Shown in pieces: positions 40,940 through 49,607 of a stretch of 64,000 nucleotides of DNA (positions within the stretch are counted from its first letter, which is position 1; each line of letters begins with the position of its first letter). The notes under the pieces are model-generated. The model was not told the origin of the DNA. It ran no database searches and was given only the letters and a program-made list of their open reading frames with translations. The position numbers were made by a program, and so were the translations under genes. This DNA is from Scopulibacillus_A cellulosilyticus (lineage in GTDB: Bacteria; Bacillota; Bacilli; Bacillales; Sporolactobacillaceae), in NCBI RefSeq assembly GCF_042665295.1, contig NZ_JBHTCO010000020.1:1-64000 (forward strand), in the 5' to 3' direction.

Positions 40940-41359
40940 TTGAAAGCACCAAATTTTGAATTAACCGATTTACAGACACAAGAAAAAGTTAAACTTTCCG
41001 ATTTCGAAGGCAAACCTGTTATGATTACATTTTGGGTATCATGGTGTCCTGATTGTCAGAAAGATCTGCCTAAAAAAGTCGAATTTTATCAATCATTGAA
41101 TAAAGATGAATTAGCTTTCTTAACCGTTAATGTTACGGGAAGGGAAGGTACGGAAAAAGACGGTCCCCAATTTGCCCGTGAACATGAACTCCCTTTTCCG
41201 ATACTTCTTGATGAGGGAACAAAGACTTATGATGCCTATAATTGTTCCAGTGTACCTACAACCGTTATCATGGATCAGCAGCATCAAATCATACATACCT
41301 TTGGTGACAAATCATCATTTTACGACATTATAGAAGCATTAAGTTCAGTAATGAAGTGA
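40940..41359 (+). CDS. TlpA/ResA-like thiol-disulfide protein
   Basis: 139 residues, thioredoxin fold of the AhpC-TSA/TlpA group. Active-site CPDC (C36, C39) in TFWVSWCPDCQKDLP, and the cis-Pro loop SSVPTTVIMD near 110. No signal peptide or TM anchor, unlike ResA, so it should act in the cytosol as a reductase or peroxidase partner. TTG start with AAAGGGG 9 nt upstream. Its last 15 bp overlap the convergent SCP2-like gene. Confidence 0.82.
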   Translation: MKAPNFELTDLQTQEKVKLSDFEGKPVMITFWVSWCPDCQKDLPKKVEFYQSLNKDELAFLTVNVTGREGTEKDGPQFAREHELPFPILLDEGTKTYDAYNCSSVPTTVIMDQQHQIIHTFGDKSSFYDIIEALSSVMK

Positions 41360-41698
41360 ACGCGAAGCATCTCCTGTCAACAAAAAAAGTGATTCTAAGA
41401 CAAGTAAGTGGCGCTCTAATCCATCAATTCTTAAGCGCCCTTCTTTTTCCAAAACCATTAATCTCTCAGAACCGTTAATAAGGGCAACTATTTGATTTTC
41501 CTCGCCTGAAACATAGACATCAATATTATCAGGGTGCTCATCCAATAATTCGCATTCCCCATTGCAAAACGATATCCAAACCGTCTCTTTTTTATCGTCC
41601 AATTGCAAAATAAAACTTCTATTTTTATATAATGGCTGTAATACAGGCTTTTGCAAAAGTGTTTGGACGAAGTTTTCGGATGTTTCTTTTAACATCAT
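41345..41698 (-). CDS. SCP2 sterol-carrier-like small protein
   Basis: 117 residues. The pattern FILQLDDKKETVWISFCNGECEL...NIDVYVSGEENQIVALINGSERLMVLEKEGRLRIDG resembles the SCP2 lipid-binding fold (strand-rich core, then helix). The ligand is unknown in bacteria; an acyl-chain carrier role is inference. GAGGTG lies 4 nt before the first and 7 nt before the second ATG. It may be cotranscribed with rsgI, which ends 42 bp upstream. Confidence 0.65.
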   Translation of the reverse strand: MMLKETSENFVQTLLQKPVLQPLYKNRSFILQLDDKKETVWISFCNGECELLDEHPDNIDVYVSGEENQIVALINGSERLMVLEKEGRLRIDGLERHLLVLESLFLLTGDASRSLHY

Positions 41699-41739
41699 CT
41701 TTCACCTCTTAACCAAGATCGGAGCATGAACGCTCTCTT

Positions 41740-43053
41740 TTAATGTTCATTTTTATGGTCCTGTTTCGGGCCATGCTTTTCTTGATATTTGTGCTCTCCT
41801 TTAGGATCGTGATGCGAGCCTTTACTTGGTTTTTCCTGAGGATGGTGAGATATACGGCCGCAAGGATTAGCCTTAGACTGATAAGGCCATTGTTTTTTTG
41901 GTTTTGCTATAGGTCGATGAGAATCATTTTCTTTATTAGGCTTAGCCTCTGACCTGTACGAATTTCTTGCAACCTTTTCCTTTGGCTTACTCTTCACGGC
42001 AGATGACGATCGATGAACGGGCCGGGAACCCTCAGATTGTTTTTTTGGCTGATGATAAGTCTTTGTTGAAGACTCAGGATTCGTTTTTTTATTTCCGCTG
42101 TCATTATTCGATATACCTTGCTTTCCGCCAGGATGATCTACTGGTTTATCTTTAGATGTATGAGGATTTTTAGAGTCATTTATATGATGGTTTACATCAT
42201 CAGAAGACGAATCAGACGCTGTCTTACCTGTCGATTGATGACTTTTATCGGTAACAGGCTCGGTTTGAACTGAATTATTTATATTATTGCTGTTTGAATC
42301 CGTTTTCGGTTGTTCATACTGTTTCATTTCTTTTACCGATAATTGCTTCGCTTTATCAATTGTTAAATCCTTTTTATATTTTGATGCATCCAAGTATACA
42401 AGATATTTCCCGGTAGATAATCCTCTTTTCTTTGCCTTATCATGCATTTTAACTGTCGTTGGAAGCACTTCACAATGACCTAAGCTTTTTTGAAAAGCTT
42501 TCTGATTAGAAAATCCTTCAACAGCTTGATCCATTTGTTTGCTGAAACCTGCCCGTTTATGTTTACTAATATGATTAGTAAGCGCTGTTGTGATTAACAC
42601 TTCCGGGTGATCTTTAAAATAGCCGCTGTCCGCAAGCTTCCCGGCAACTTTTAACGCAAACGTTTCAAGAGGCATTTTGATATATTGATTTGGATCTTCT
42701 AAAATAGCTTTTGCATCAGCGTTCATCGGTTTAACAGAAAGTACATGCAACTTTCTATTAACGCTCACTTCAATACTAGGGTTAATATCAAAACTTACAT
42801 AAGCAGCCACAGCTTTATTTTTTATCATTCCGTTGATAAGAATAAAAATACATATCAGAGAAAAGCAAGCTGCCAGAGTAGGAATCCAAATTTTCATATA
42901 AAAGGGAAGCGGATGTGAAAGATCATTTTCAAGAATAGATTCCCCAACAGACACATCTGCCGCCCTTTTCAATTTAATTGATTCAAAAGCGCCGTCTTTT
43001 GTTAATAAAACCCCGCGGCGCCCTTCTCTAGACATCAGTATCCCTCGACTCAC
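41740..43053 (-). CDS. rsgI: Anti-sigma factor RsgI
   Basis: Membrane anti-sigma factor that holds SigI. The cytosolic N-terminal RsgI domain begins MSRGILMSREGRRGVLLTKD and aligns without gaps to the B. subtilis RsgI start, so the GTG at 43053 (AAGGAGG upstream) is preferred over an internal ATG. One transmembrane helix at about 53-77. The external region has YVSFDINPSIEVSVNRKLHVL, the conserved RsgI module, followed by a long Ser/Asn/His/Lys-rich low-complexity tail of roughly 200 residues. Directly follows sigI by 17 bp. Confidence 0.88.
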   Translation of the reverse strand: MSRGILMSREGRRGVLLTKDGAFESIKLKRAADVSVGESILENDLSHPLPFYMKIWIPTLAACFSLICIFILINGMIKNKAVAAYVSFDINPSIEVSVNRKLHVLSVKPMNADAKAILEDPNQYIKMPLETFALKVAGKLADSGYFKDHPEVLITTALTNHISKHKRAGFSKQMDQAVEGFSNQKAFQKSLGHCEVLPTTVKMHDKAKKRGLSTGKYLVYLDASKYKKDLTIDKAKQLSVKEMKQYEQPKTDSNSNNINNSVQTEPVTDKSHQSTGKTASDSSSDDVNHHINDSKNPHTSKDKPVDHPGGKQGISNNDSGNKKTNPESSTKTYHQPKKQSEGSRPVHRSSSAVKSKPKEKVARNSYRSEAKPNKENDSHRPIAKPKKQWPYQSKANPCGRISHHPQEKPSKGSHHDPKGEHKYQEKHGPKQDHKNEH

Positions 43054-43070
43054 CTGCTCCCTCCTTCCTG

Positions 43071-43829
43071 CTACAGGGTTTCCGGCTCAATATACGACTG
43101 CAATGCACTGAACCCGCCAATATAAATAAGTGCAACAGCTATTATATACTTTCGGTTCCTTTCAATCGTTTTACGACTGCACGACACAAATTGTAGAAGA
43201 TCTTTAATTGGTAATTGTTTTTTAACCTTTAAATGCTGGGCCATTTCGGGATGGTCAGCCAGAGTTTTGGCTACCCGCTTCGCATTCTCACGTGCGTCTA
43301 CGTGCTTTGGACAATTCTTACTTAATACATTAAAAGTAATATCATAGTCTAATAGTAATTGTTTAAATACTTCAATTTGTTCGAGCCGTTCCTCAACTTG
43401 GCATTGCGCTTCATAAAAATCTATCGCTGCCCGTTGCTGAATATAACTTTCTTCCTGCTGGCCTTCTTCGTCTATTTCCGTTTGATTTAAATAAATCGTT
43501 TTAGTTTGCCTTGCTTCCTTCCTAATATAGTCAATGATCCGTCGTCTGATAACCATATCCGCAAAGGTCAAAAACTTGCTGCCTTGTCCGCGCTGATACT
43601 GATCCATGGCTTCATTAAATCCGATTAATCCAATACTGTATTCATCCATTGTATGATCGATAAATCTATTACAAACTTTGGAAACAACTTTTTTTATAAA
43701 AGGTTGATATGAATCTATTATGACGTTTCTAAGCTTTTCATCACCTTGTTGAATTTTATGGATCCTATCCTCAAGGGTGAAAGCATTAGTTGATTCTGTT
43801 GTTATGGGTTGTAATTTTTTAGCTTTCAC
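43071..43829 (-). CDS. sigI: RNA polymerase sigma factor SigI
   Basis: About 252 residues, SigI family. Region 2 includes YQPFIKKVVSKVCNRFIDHTMDEYSIGLIGFNEAMDQY and FLTFADMVIRRRIIDYIRKE; the C-terminal DNA-binding part has LPIKDLLQFVSCSRKTIERNRKYIIAV. In B. subtilis SigI responds to heat and envelope stress. I chose GTG 43829 (AGAGGTG, 5 nt) because this equals the family length; the ATG at 43883 adds 18 residues without an SD. Cotranscribed with rsgI. Confidence 0.9.
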   Translation of the reverse strand: MKAKKLQPITTESTNAFTLEDRIHKIQQGDEKLRNVIIDSYQPFIKKVVSKVCNRFIDHTMDEYSIGLIGFNEAMDQYQRGQGSKFLTFADMVIRRRIIDYIRKEARQTKTIYLNQTEIDEEGQQEESYIQQRAAIDFYEAQCQVEERLEQIEVFKQLLLDYDITFNVLSKNCPKHVDARENAKRVAKTLADHPEMAQHLKVKKQLPIKDLLQFVSCSRKTIERNRKYIIAVALIYIGGFSALQSYIEPETL

Positions 43830-44187
43830 GATCTCACCTCTCACTTTAATCATGTCACTTTTTTTATCTTTATAGGCGGTCATTTTCTGTTAATATTCTA
43901 CGTACTCTTTAATAAATTTAAATTAAATATATAACTTAACCAATTTTAGTATAGATAAAAAAGCTTAGTTTCATAGAAAATGTGTAAAAATCTTTAAAAG
44001 TTTTTCCTTAAAGATTTTAAAGAAAAAAACAAAGCCTCTTAAAAAAGGCCTCGTAATCTTTTATAACATTCTTTAGCCGCTTATAAATATACAATTTATT
44101 AACAATGGGAAGACTTTCATTTAACAATTGTAATCTTTAACCCATTATTCTCCATTTAAGTGAGAGGCATTAACTCTAACCCCAATA
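43830..44187. other. 358-bp region between sigI and yusE
   Basis: AT-rich. It holds the sigI upstream region, a weak hairpin (ATCTTTAA...TTAAAGAT at 43990-44015) and an imperfect hairpin with T tract (44030-44052) that could end the yusE transcript. I see no convincing SigI-type promoter or ORF. Confidence 0.4.
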
Positions 44188-44487
44188 TTAACCTTTTAAA
44201 TGTTGATAAAGCGTTGTAACTGACTCAAATGCGTAAAGTTTTGAACTTTCTGTACCATTCCTTATGAAAACCAAACAAGGAACACTTTTTATTTTTAACT
44301 GAGCAACAGTTTCAGGCCATTCGGATACCCTGCATTTATATACTGAATAATCTGGATTTGCCGCGCGTATCGCAATATCCAGCATTTGTTCAGCTAACTG
44401 GCACGTACCGCAAAATGGACTGACAAAGAAAAGTGCAGTATCCTGTTCATTTTGTATTAAATAATCAGATTCAGATATTTCCTTCAT
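44188..44487 (-). CDS. yusE: Thioredoxin-like protein YusE
   Basis: 99 residues with a thioredoxin fold and active site C26-G-T-C29 (FFVSPFCGTCQLAEQML); cis-Pro in IKSVPCLVFIRNG. It likely reduces disulfides in the cytosol, substrate unknown. Gene position before gcvH matches B. subtilis yusE, but the Toprim gene yusF that normally lies between them is missing. SD is weak (TGGTGG). Confidence 0.85.
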   Translation of the reverse strand: MKEISESDYLIQNEQDTALFFVSPFCGTCQLAEQMLDIAIRAANPDYSVYKCRVSEWPETVAQLKIKSVPCLVFIRNGTESSKLYAFESVTTLYQHLKG

Positions 44488-44645
44488 CTAACCACCAAAA
44501 TCCTCAAAATTGAGATCATGCAAAAACTATCGTTTCGGTAAGAAGCGATAGTACTAATAGAGCCTGCTAAAGCTTGTCTAGCAGGCATGGACTAGAATGT
44601 TCAAATTCAGGAGAAATCCTTGTCCCTCTTTATTGAACAAATCTT

Positions 44646-45029
44646 TTATTCTTCACTCGTCATTTTTTCGTAAGCGTCTGCATCCATTAATTTTTCAATT
44701 TCAGATTCATCGCTTGGCTCTACAACAATCATCCATGCTTTTTCGTATGGAGATTCATTGACAAACTCAGGAGAGTCATCCAAATCTTCGTTAACTTCTA
44801 CAACTTTACCGCTGACAGGAGCATATAATTCAGAAACTGTTTTAACAGATTCTACACTTCCAAAAGGCTCGTCCGCTTCAACTTCGTCACCGGCTTCAGG
44901 TAATTCAACAAATACAATATCTCCAAGCTCATCTTGAGCAAAATCTGTAATGCCGATGCGAACCTTACCGTCTTCAACTTTTACCCATTCATGTTCTTCT
45001 GAATATTTCAATTCCTTAGGTACGTTCAT
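44646..45029 (-). CDS. gcvH: Glycine cleavage H protein / lipoyl carrier GcvH
   Basis: 127 residues. The lipoylated Lys is K63 in GSVESVKTVSELYAP. In Bacillus, GcvH carries lipoate both for glycine cleavage and for relay to 2-oxoacid dehydrogenases. Other gcv genes are not in the window, as in B. subtilis. ATG 45029 has GGAGGG upstream. Its acidic C terminus is typical. Confidence 0.95.
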   Translation of the reverse strand: MNVPKELKYSEEHEWVKVEDGKVRIGITDFAQDELGDIVFVELPEAGDEVEADEPFGSVESVKTVSELYAPVSGKVVEVNEDLDDSPEFVNESPYEKAWMIVVEPSDESEIEKLMDADAYEKMTSEE

Positions 45030-45114
45030 TAATAATCCCTCCAAAGTAATAACAATTATAATTTAACATACTTATCTTATTAAAAAATAAGTTTGTCATC
45101 AAGCCATTTATTAC

Positions 45115-45468
45115 CTAACCCCATACTTCATTAAATGTTTCTTCCTTAAATCCTACCGTGACATGTTCATTATCGGTAATTATCGGACGTTTTATAAGTT
45201 TACCGTCTGAAGCCAGCCAATTTAACAATTCATCATCGGTTGCGGTTTTAATTTTATCTTTCATCCCTAACTGACGATATTTCTGTCCGCTGGTGTTGAA
45301 AAATTTCCGTAACGGCAGACCGCTTTTTTTATGAAAGTCAGCAAGATCAGCCTTTGTTGGCGGTGTTTCAACAATATGTACTTCTTGATATTGAAGATTG
45401 TGGTCATCAAGCCATTTTTTCGCTTTGCGGCATGTTCCGCAATTAGGATAACTATACACCGTTAACAT
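45115..45468 (-). CDS. yusI: ArsC/Spx-family protein YusI
   Basis: 117 residues with the CxxC motif C10-G-T-C13 (YSYPNCGTCRKAKKWL) and the ArsC/Spx-type KRPIITDNEHVTVGF near the C terminus. B. subtilis YusI is a close match in length. The family includes transcription regulators (Spx, MgsR) and reductases; which applies is unknown. Adjacent to gcvH, conserved order. Confidence 0.87.
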   Translation of the reverse strand: MLTVYSYPNCGTCRKAKKWLDDHNLQYQEVHIVETPPTKADLADFHKKSGLPLRKFFNTSGQKYRQLGMKDKIKTATDDELLNWLASDGKLIKRPIITDNEHVTVGFKEETFNEVWG

Positions 45469-45496
45469 GGTAAAACCCCCATCCGGTTATTGAATT

Positions 45497-45775
45497 TTAA
45501 GATTTATATGAATTTCTAATTTTATTTATTCTGTCGATTTCATTTACAAGATCTTGATCCGCTCCAATGAAAATAAGCATGATAGCCAAATGTTCATATG
45601 ACAGATCAGCACCGCCAATTTCTACCTCTCGAAAATTAAGCCCGTCTTTAGTCCGTTCAATTTCCAGAACATTACCATGCACTCCTGATGTAAGCTTAAC
45701 ATATTGATGACCGTTATGTTCAAGCAAAGAAACGGTATAATCGCCCATTTGAATCTCATTAATAATTTTCGCCAA
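45497..45775 (-). CDS. Unknown 92-residue protein upstream of yusI
   Basis: A strand-rich first half (GDYTVSLLEHNGHQYVKLTSG) followed by a helical segment (LSYEHLAIMLIFIGADQDLVNEIDRI). No family recognised. TTG start with GGGAGG 8 nt upstream, and only 28 bp before the yusI start, so the two are probably cotranscribed. Confidence 0.6.
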   Translation of the reverse strand: MAKIINEIQMGDYTVSLLEHNGHQYVKLTSGVHGNVLEIERTKDGLNFREVEIGGADLSYEHLAIMLIFIGADQDLVNEIDRINKIRNSYKS

Positions 45776-45920
45776 AGAAAGCGCCTCCCTTTTTACGTTT
45801 TATATACTTTCATTAATTTTAAATGCAATGCGAAAGTATAAGAGCTGGCCGGCAAGCTTGTGTACAGCGCTTGCTAAGTTTTATATATTATATCAAAAAT
45901 GTCTGTATCTTAGTATTAAA

Positions 45921-45948
45921 AAAAAGAACTCCCCAATTAATTGGAGAG
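45921..45948 (-). terminator. Terminator of the fadNAE operon
   Basis: On the minus strand CTC.CCAATTAATTGG.GAG forms a compact hairpin followed by TTCTTTTTTTT. Confidence 0.75.
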
Positions 45949-45997
45949 CTAAAAAGGAATACGTTTAAAGAAGGCGCAAGAAAAAATTAAAATACGT

Positions 45998-46140
45998 GTT
46001 CAAAAAGGAGGACAAAAAGAGCCGAGAAGTTCAAGGAAGCGCCGCCTCCGAGCACCGGAGCGTATGTCTTTAATACGTGAGGAGCGGAGGAGCCAGCTGA
46101 CGCGGAAATTCGACAGCTATTTTTCCCGGACTTTTTGAAC
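45998..46140. repeat. MITE-like repeat copy B (143 bp)
   Basis: Terminal inverted repeats GTTCAAAAAG/CTTTTTGAAC. Left end GTTCAAAAAGGAGGACAAAA, right end TCCCGGACTTTTTGAAC. The reverse complement aligns along its whole length with copy C (47953-48094). G+C is higher than the flanks; no ORF. It lies just after fadE. Confidence 0.85.
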
Positions 46141-46146
46141 ATCCTC

Positions 46147-47928
46147 TTAAACTGTAAACTTTTCTTCCTTAATTAGCGTTTTAGCAATAAGACGCTTCTT
46201 ATCAACAAGATTACTCGGCGTATAGCGAGTCAATTTTCTTAAAGCCGATAACATCATGCGCAGATTATCCCCAACTTCTGTCATTAATAAGGATTCTTTT
46301 GCTAACTTTTCAATGTCATCAAAAGCTTCTTGACAATAAACTTCTGTCATCAATAATTTTTGAGCGGACTTATCAACACCAGTCTTTTTTATTGATTTTT
46401 CAGTGCGGACAATAACAGATTCCATAGCATAAATGTTGCTCACAATGTCTGCGACATTTGCCAGTATTTCTTGTTCGTCTGCTAATTTTTTGCCAAACTT
46501 TTGTACACCTAATCCAGCAATCATTAAGAAAACCTTTTTAGCATTATTCAGCATATATTTTTCCTTTTCAAGCGGTTCATCACTTGGTTCTTCAGGCATT
46601 AGCATCATTAATTCTTCTTGTAAGGTTTGAGCTTTTTCAAGAAGCGGCAATTCACCTTTCATCGCCTTTTTAAGCAATGTTGACGGAACAATCAATCTAT
46701 TAATTTCATTTGTCCCTTCAAAAATGCGGTTAATACGTGAGTCACGGTACATTCTTTCAACTTCATATTCTTGCATATAACCGTATCCGCCATGAATCTG
46801 CACAGCTTCATCAACAACATAATCCAGTGATTCTGAGGCAAACACTTTATTTAGCGAGCATTCTAACGCGTACTCAGCAATAGATTCAGCCATCTTTTTA
46901 CCATCGTTTGCTTCTTCTGCAGACAACTGGTCCAATCTGTCGCGGAACAGACCAACTGTACGGTATACAGAGCTTTCGGTCGCATACGTTTTAACAGCCA
47001 TATTCGCGAGCTTATTTTGGATAAGTCTGAAGTTTGAAATCGGCTGTTTAAACTGCTGGCGTTCATTCGCATAGCGAACAGCCAGTTCTACCCCGCGCTT
47101 ACAGGCACCGACGCACCCGACCGCTAATTTATAACGGCCAATATTTAAAATATTAAAGGCAATTATATGGCCTCTGCCAGGCTCGCCGAGAAGATTCTCT
47201 TTGGGAACAGCCACATCTTCTAAAATTAGTGTGCGGGTTGAAGAAGCTTTAATCCCCATTTTATTTTCTTCAGCCCCTGTTGATACACCTGGAAAGTCTT
47301 TTTCCACAATGAATGCTGAAAAATCTTTGCCATCAATTTGTGCATAAACAACGAATACATCAGCAAAGCCCGAATTTGTGATCCATTGTTTTTCTCCATT
47401 TAAAATATAATGTGTGCCTTCATCATTTAACTTCGCTGTTGTTTTTGCACCGCGGGCGTCTGAACCCGATCCTGGTTCTGTAAGTGCATAAGCTGCAAAT
47501 TTATTGCCTGAAGCGAGATCCGGCAAGTACTTTTGCTTTTGTTCTTCTGTTCCAAATAAAACAATAGGCAAAGAGCCGATACCGACATGTGCGCCGTAGC
47601 TTAATGAAAAAGAATTAGCTAAAGAGAACTTTTCTGTAATTAATGATGTACTAATTTTATCAAGACCTAAACCGCCGTATGCTTCAGGTACATCACCTCC
47701 CAATAAGCCTAAGTCCCCCGCTTTTTTAAGCAGTTTTTTCGTTAATTCCAAATCTTTGTTTTCCAGTTCTTCAATATGCGGAAGAACATCCTTTTTAATA
47801 TAATCTTCAGTTGTTTTTGCCATCATTTTTTGTTCTTCAGAAATATCTTCAAGGGTAAACATTTGCTCAGGGGAGATCGTATCAATTAAGAATCCGCCTC
47901 CCTTTAAAGCTTCACTAGTTTTTGACAT
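46147..47928 (-). CDS. fadE: Acyl-CoA dehydrogenase FadE
   Basis: 593-residue FAD enzyme for the first step of beta-oxidation. Acyl-CoA dehydrogenase core with YALTEPGSGSDARGAKTTA near 150, WITNSGFADVFVVYAQ, and EAVQIHGGYGYMQEYEVERMYRDSRINRIFEGTNEINR near 400; the extra C-terminal domain of about 170 residues is typical of the YusJ/FadE class. AAAGGAGG SD. Third gene of fadNAE, with MITE-like copies on both sides in opposite orientation. Confidence 0.94.
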   Translation of the reverse strand: MSKTSEALKGGGFLIDTISPEQMFTLEDISEEQKMMAKTTEDYIKKDVLPHIEELENKDLELTKKLLKKAGDLGLLGGDVPEAYGGLGLDKISTSLITEKFSLANSFSLSYGAHVGIGSLPIVLFGTEEQKQKYLPDLASGNKFAAYALTEPGSGSDARGAKTTAKLNDEGTHYILNGEKQWITNSGFADVFVVYAQIDGKDFSAFIVEKDFPGVSTGAEENKMGIKASSTRTLILEDVAVPKENLLGEPGRGHIIAFNILNIGRYKLAVGCVGACKRGVELAVRYANERQQFKQPISNFRLIQNKLANMAVKTYATESSVYRTVGLFRDRLDQLSAEEANDGKKMAESIAEYALECSLNKVFASESLDYVVDEAVQIHGGYGYMQEYEVERMYRDSRINRIFEGTNEINRLIVPSTLLKKAMKGELPLLEKAQTLQEELMMLMPEEPSDEPLEKEKYMLNNAKKVFLMIAGLGVQKFGKKLADEQEILANVADIVSNIYAMESVIVRTEKSIKKTGVDKSAQKLLMTEVYCQEAFDDIEKLAKESLLMTEVGDNLRMMLSALRKLTRYTPSNLVDKKRLIAKTLIKEEKFTV

Positions 47929-47952
47929 TCTTGGCTTCCTCCTTTATAGGTT

Positions 47953-48094
47953 GTTCAAAAAGTCCGGGAAAAAGTGCTATCGAATTTCTTCGTCACTCGG
48001 TCTCTCCGGTCCTCACGTATTATTTCCATACGCTCCGGTCCTCGAGACTTTCGTTCCTCGAACTTCTCGGCTCTTTTTGTCCTCCTTTTTGAAC
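47953..48094. repeat. MITE-like repeat copy C (142 bp)
   Basis: GTTCAAAAAGTCCGGGAAAA at the left, TTGTCCTCCTTTTTGAAC at the right. Inverted relative to copy B, nearly the same length. It fills the spacer between fadA and fadE. Confidence 0.85.
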
Positions 48095-48111
48095 ACTTAC
48101 TTTTAGTAAAA

Positions 48112-49290
48112 TTAATTGTTAATTAATTCAAAAACACCTGCGGCACCCATGCCGCCGCCGACGCACATAGTAACCAAGCCGAATTGGGCATTGCGTCTTT
48201 TCATTTCATGCAAGCATGTAAGCGTTAATTTTGCGCCTGTACAGCCTAGCGGGTGGCCAAGTGCAATAGCACCGCCGTTAATATTAACAATGTCTTCATT
48301 TAAATTAAGCGATCGGATGACTTGAACAGCCTGTGATGCAAAAGCTTCATTTAGCTCGATAACACCAATGTCATTCAAAGAGAGACCAGCCATTTTAAGT
48401 GCCTTGGGAATCGCTTCTATCGGGCCAATTCCCATTACCTCCGGCCGTACCCCGGCTACCGCAAAGGACCGAAACTTTGCCATTGGTTTTAGACCTTCAC
48501 TTTTCGCCTTCTCACTGTTCATCACTAATACCGCCGCTGCTCCGTCGCTCGTTTGTGAAGAATTCCCCGCTGTTACTGAACCCTTAACATGAAAAACAGG
48601 TCTTAATTTTGAAAGAGCTTCAATTGTTGTATCTCTGCGTACGCCTTCGTCCTGCTTTACAAGAAAAGTCTTTTCCTGTTCTTTGTTATTTTCATCGAGC
48701 CAGCGGTTAATAACTTCAACAGGAACGATTTCTTCATCAAATTTTCCCTCGTCTTGTGCTTTAGCTGCCCGCTGATGGCTTCTTAAAGCAAATGCATCCT
48801 GGTCTTCTCTTGAAACACCATATTTTTGTGCCACTTGTTCAGCGGTTTGCCCCATTCCCATATAATATTCCGGAGCTTCTTCAACTAATTTTCGGTTAGG
48901 CTTAATTAAATGACCGCCCATTGGTATCAGGGACATCGTCTCCGCTCCGCCGGCAACAACAGCATTAGCCCTGCCGACCATGATGCTTTCAGCCGCATTT
49001 GCGATACTTTGAAGCCCTGATGAGCAATAACGATTAATAGTAATCGCCGGGGTTTGTTCTGATACGCCGGCAAGAGCGCCAATCATTCTTGCCATATTTA
49101 ATCCTTGTTCAGCTTCCGGAATCGAACAGCCGATAATCAGGTCATCAATATCGCCTTCATATCCTGAACGGTTTAACGTTTCTTTTACAGCAACAGCGCC
49201 GAGGTCATCCGGACGCATATTCCGGAAACTGCCTTTATTTGCTTTGCCTACCGGTGTTCTGGCACCTGAAACAATAACTGCTTTATTCAT
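48112..49290 (-). CDS. fadA: Acetyl-CoA acyltransferase (3-ketoacyl-CoA thiolase) FadA
   Basis: 392 residues; thiolase releasing acetyl-CoA. Acyl-accepting C89 in NRYCSSGLQSIANAAESIM, His in GGAIALGHPLGCTGAK, and second Cys in TMCVGGGMGAAGVFEL. GAAGGGAGAG upstream. Middle gene of the fad operon; its ends are each bordered by MITE-like copies (C and D). Confidence 0.95.
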   Translation of the reverse strand: MNKAVIVSGARTPVGKANKGSFRNMRPDDLGAVAVKETLNRSGYEGDIDDLIIGCSIPEAEQGLNMARMIGALAGVSEQTPAITINRYCSSGLQSIANAAESIMVGRANAVVAGGAETMSLIPMGGHLIKPNRKLVEEAPEYYMGMGQTAEQVAQKYGVSREDQDAFALRSHQRAAKAQDEGKFDEEIVPVEVINRWLDENNKEQEKTFLVKQDEGVRRDTTIEALSKLRPVFHVKGSVTAGNSSQTSDGAAAVLVMNSEKAKSEGLKPMAKFRSFAVAGVRPEVMGIGPIEAIPKALKMAGLSLNDIGVIELNEAFASQAVQVIRSLNLNEDIVNINGGAIALGHPLGCTGAKLTLTCLHEMKRRNAQFGLVTMCVGGGMGAAGVFELINN

Positions 49291-49607
49291 ATTTTTCTCT
49301 CCCTTCTAAAGTAACTGTTCAAAAAGGCGGACAAACAGGGCCGATACTGGCTAAAAACGTCACGTCCATGTGACAACACCAGTACTAGCACGTCCTGTGC
49401 GTCGGAAGTTCGAGGCGCGGAAGCCGCGAGGATCGGAACGTAGGAAGTATCTACGTAAGAACCGGAGCGGCGACGCAACGAAGAAATTCGACAGCCAGGC
49501 AGCTGCCTGAACATCATCCTGAGCCTTGTGACGAGAAGTTGGAGAAACTTCCCTGAATATGCAACGTAGCAGGAGCACCTGTTTCCCGGACTATTTGAAC
49601 ATCTTTT
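49291..49607. other. 317-bp spacer between fadN and fadA
   Basis: Almost all of it is repeat copy D (49317-49600). What remains is the fadA SD. Short ORFs in it have no ribosome-binding site. Confidence 0.6.
49317..49600. repeat. MITE-like repeat copy D, enlarged (284 bp)
   Basis: Same terminal GTTCAAAAAG.../...TTTGAAC and shared internal GAAATTCGACAGC, in copy B orientation. Two extra blocks are present: one with AACGTCACGTCCATGTGACA and one near the right end with GCAGGAGCACCTG, a motif also in the family-2 copy at 2703. It appears composite. Confidence 0.75.

Larger units (their letters stand above)
45776..46146. other. 371-bp region between fadE and the yusI unit
   Basis: Contains TATACTTTC...GAAAGTATA inverted repeats (45802-45840) next to a family-2-like head, the fad terminator (45921-45948) and MITE-like copy B (45998-46140). 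No ORF with an SD. Confidence 0.55.

Noticed and set aside
44526..44586. Two short hairpins between yusE and gcvH as a riboswitch
   Set aside because: They are too small, match no aptamer core I know (including glycine riboswitch motifs) and have no T-run terminator.
49287..49578. Arg/Ser-rich ORFs in the fadN-fadA spacer
   Set aside because: They lie wholly within MITE-like copy D, lack SDs and are not shared by copies B and C.
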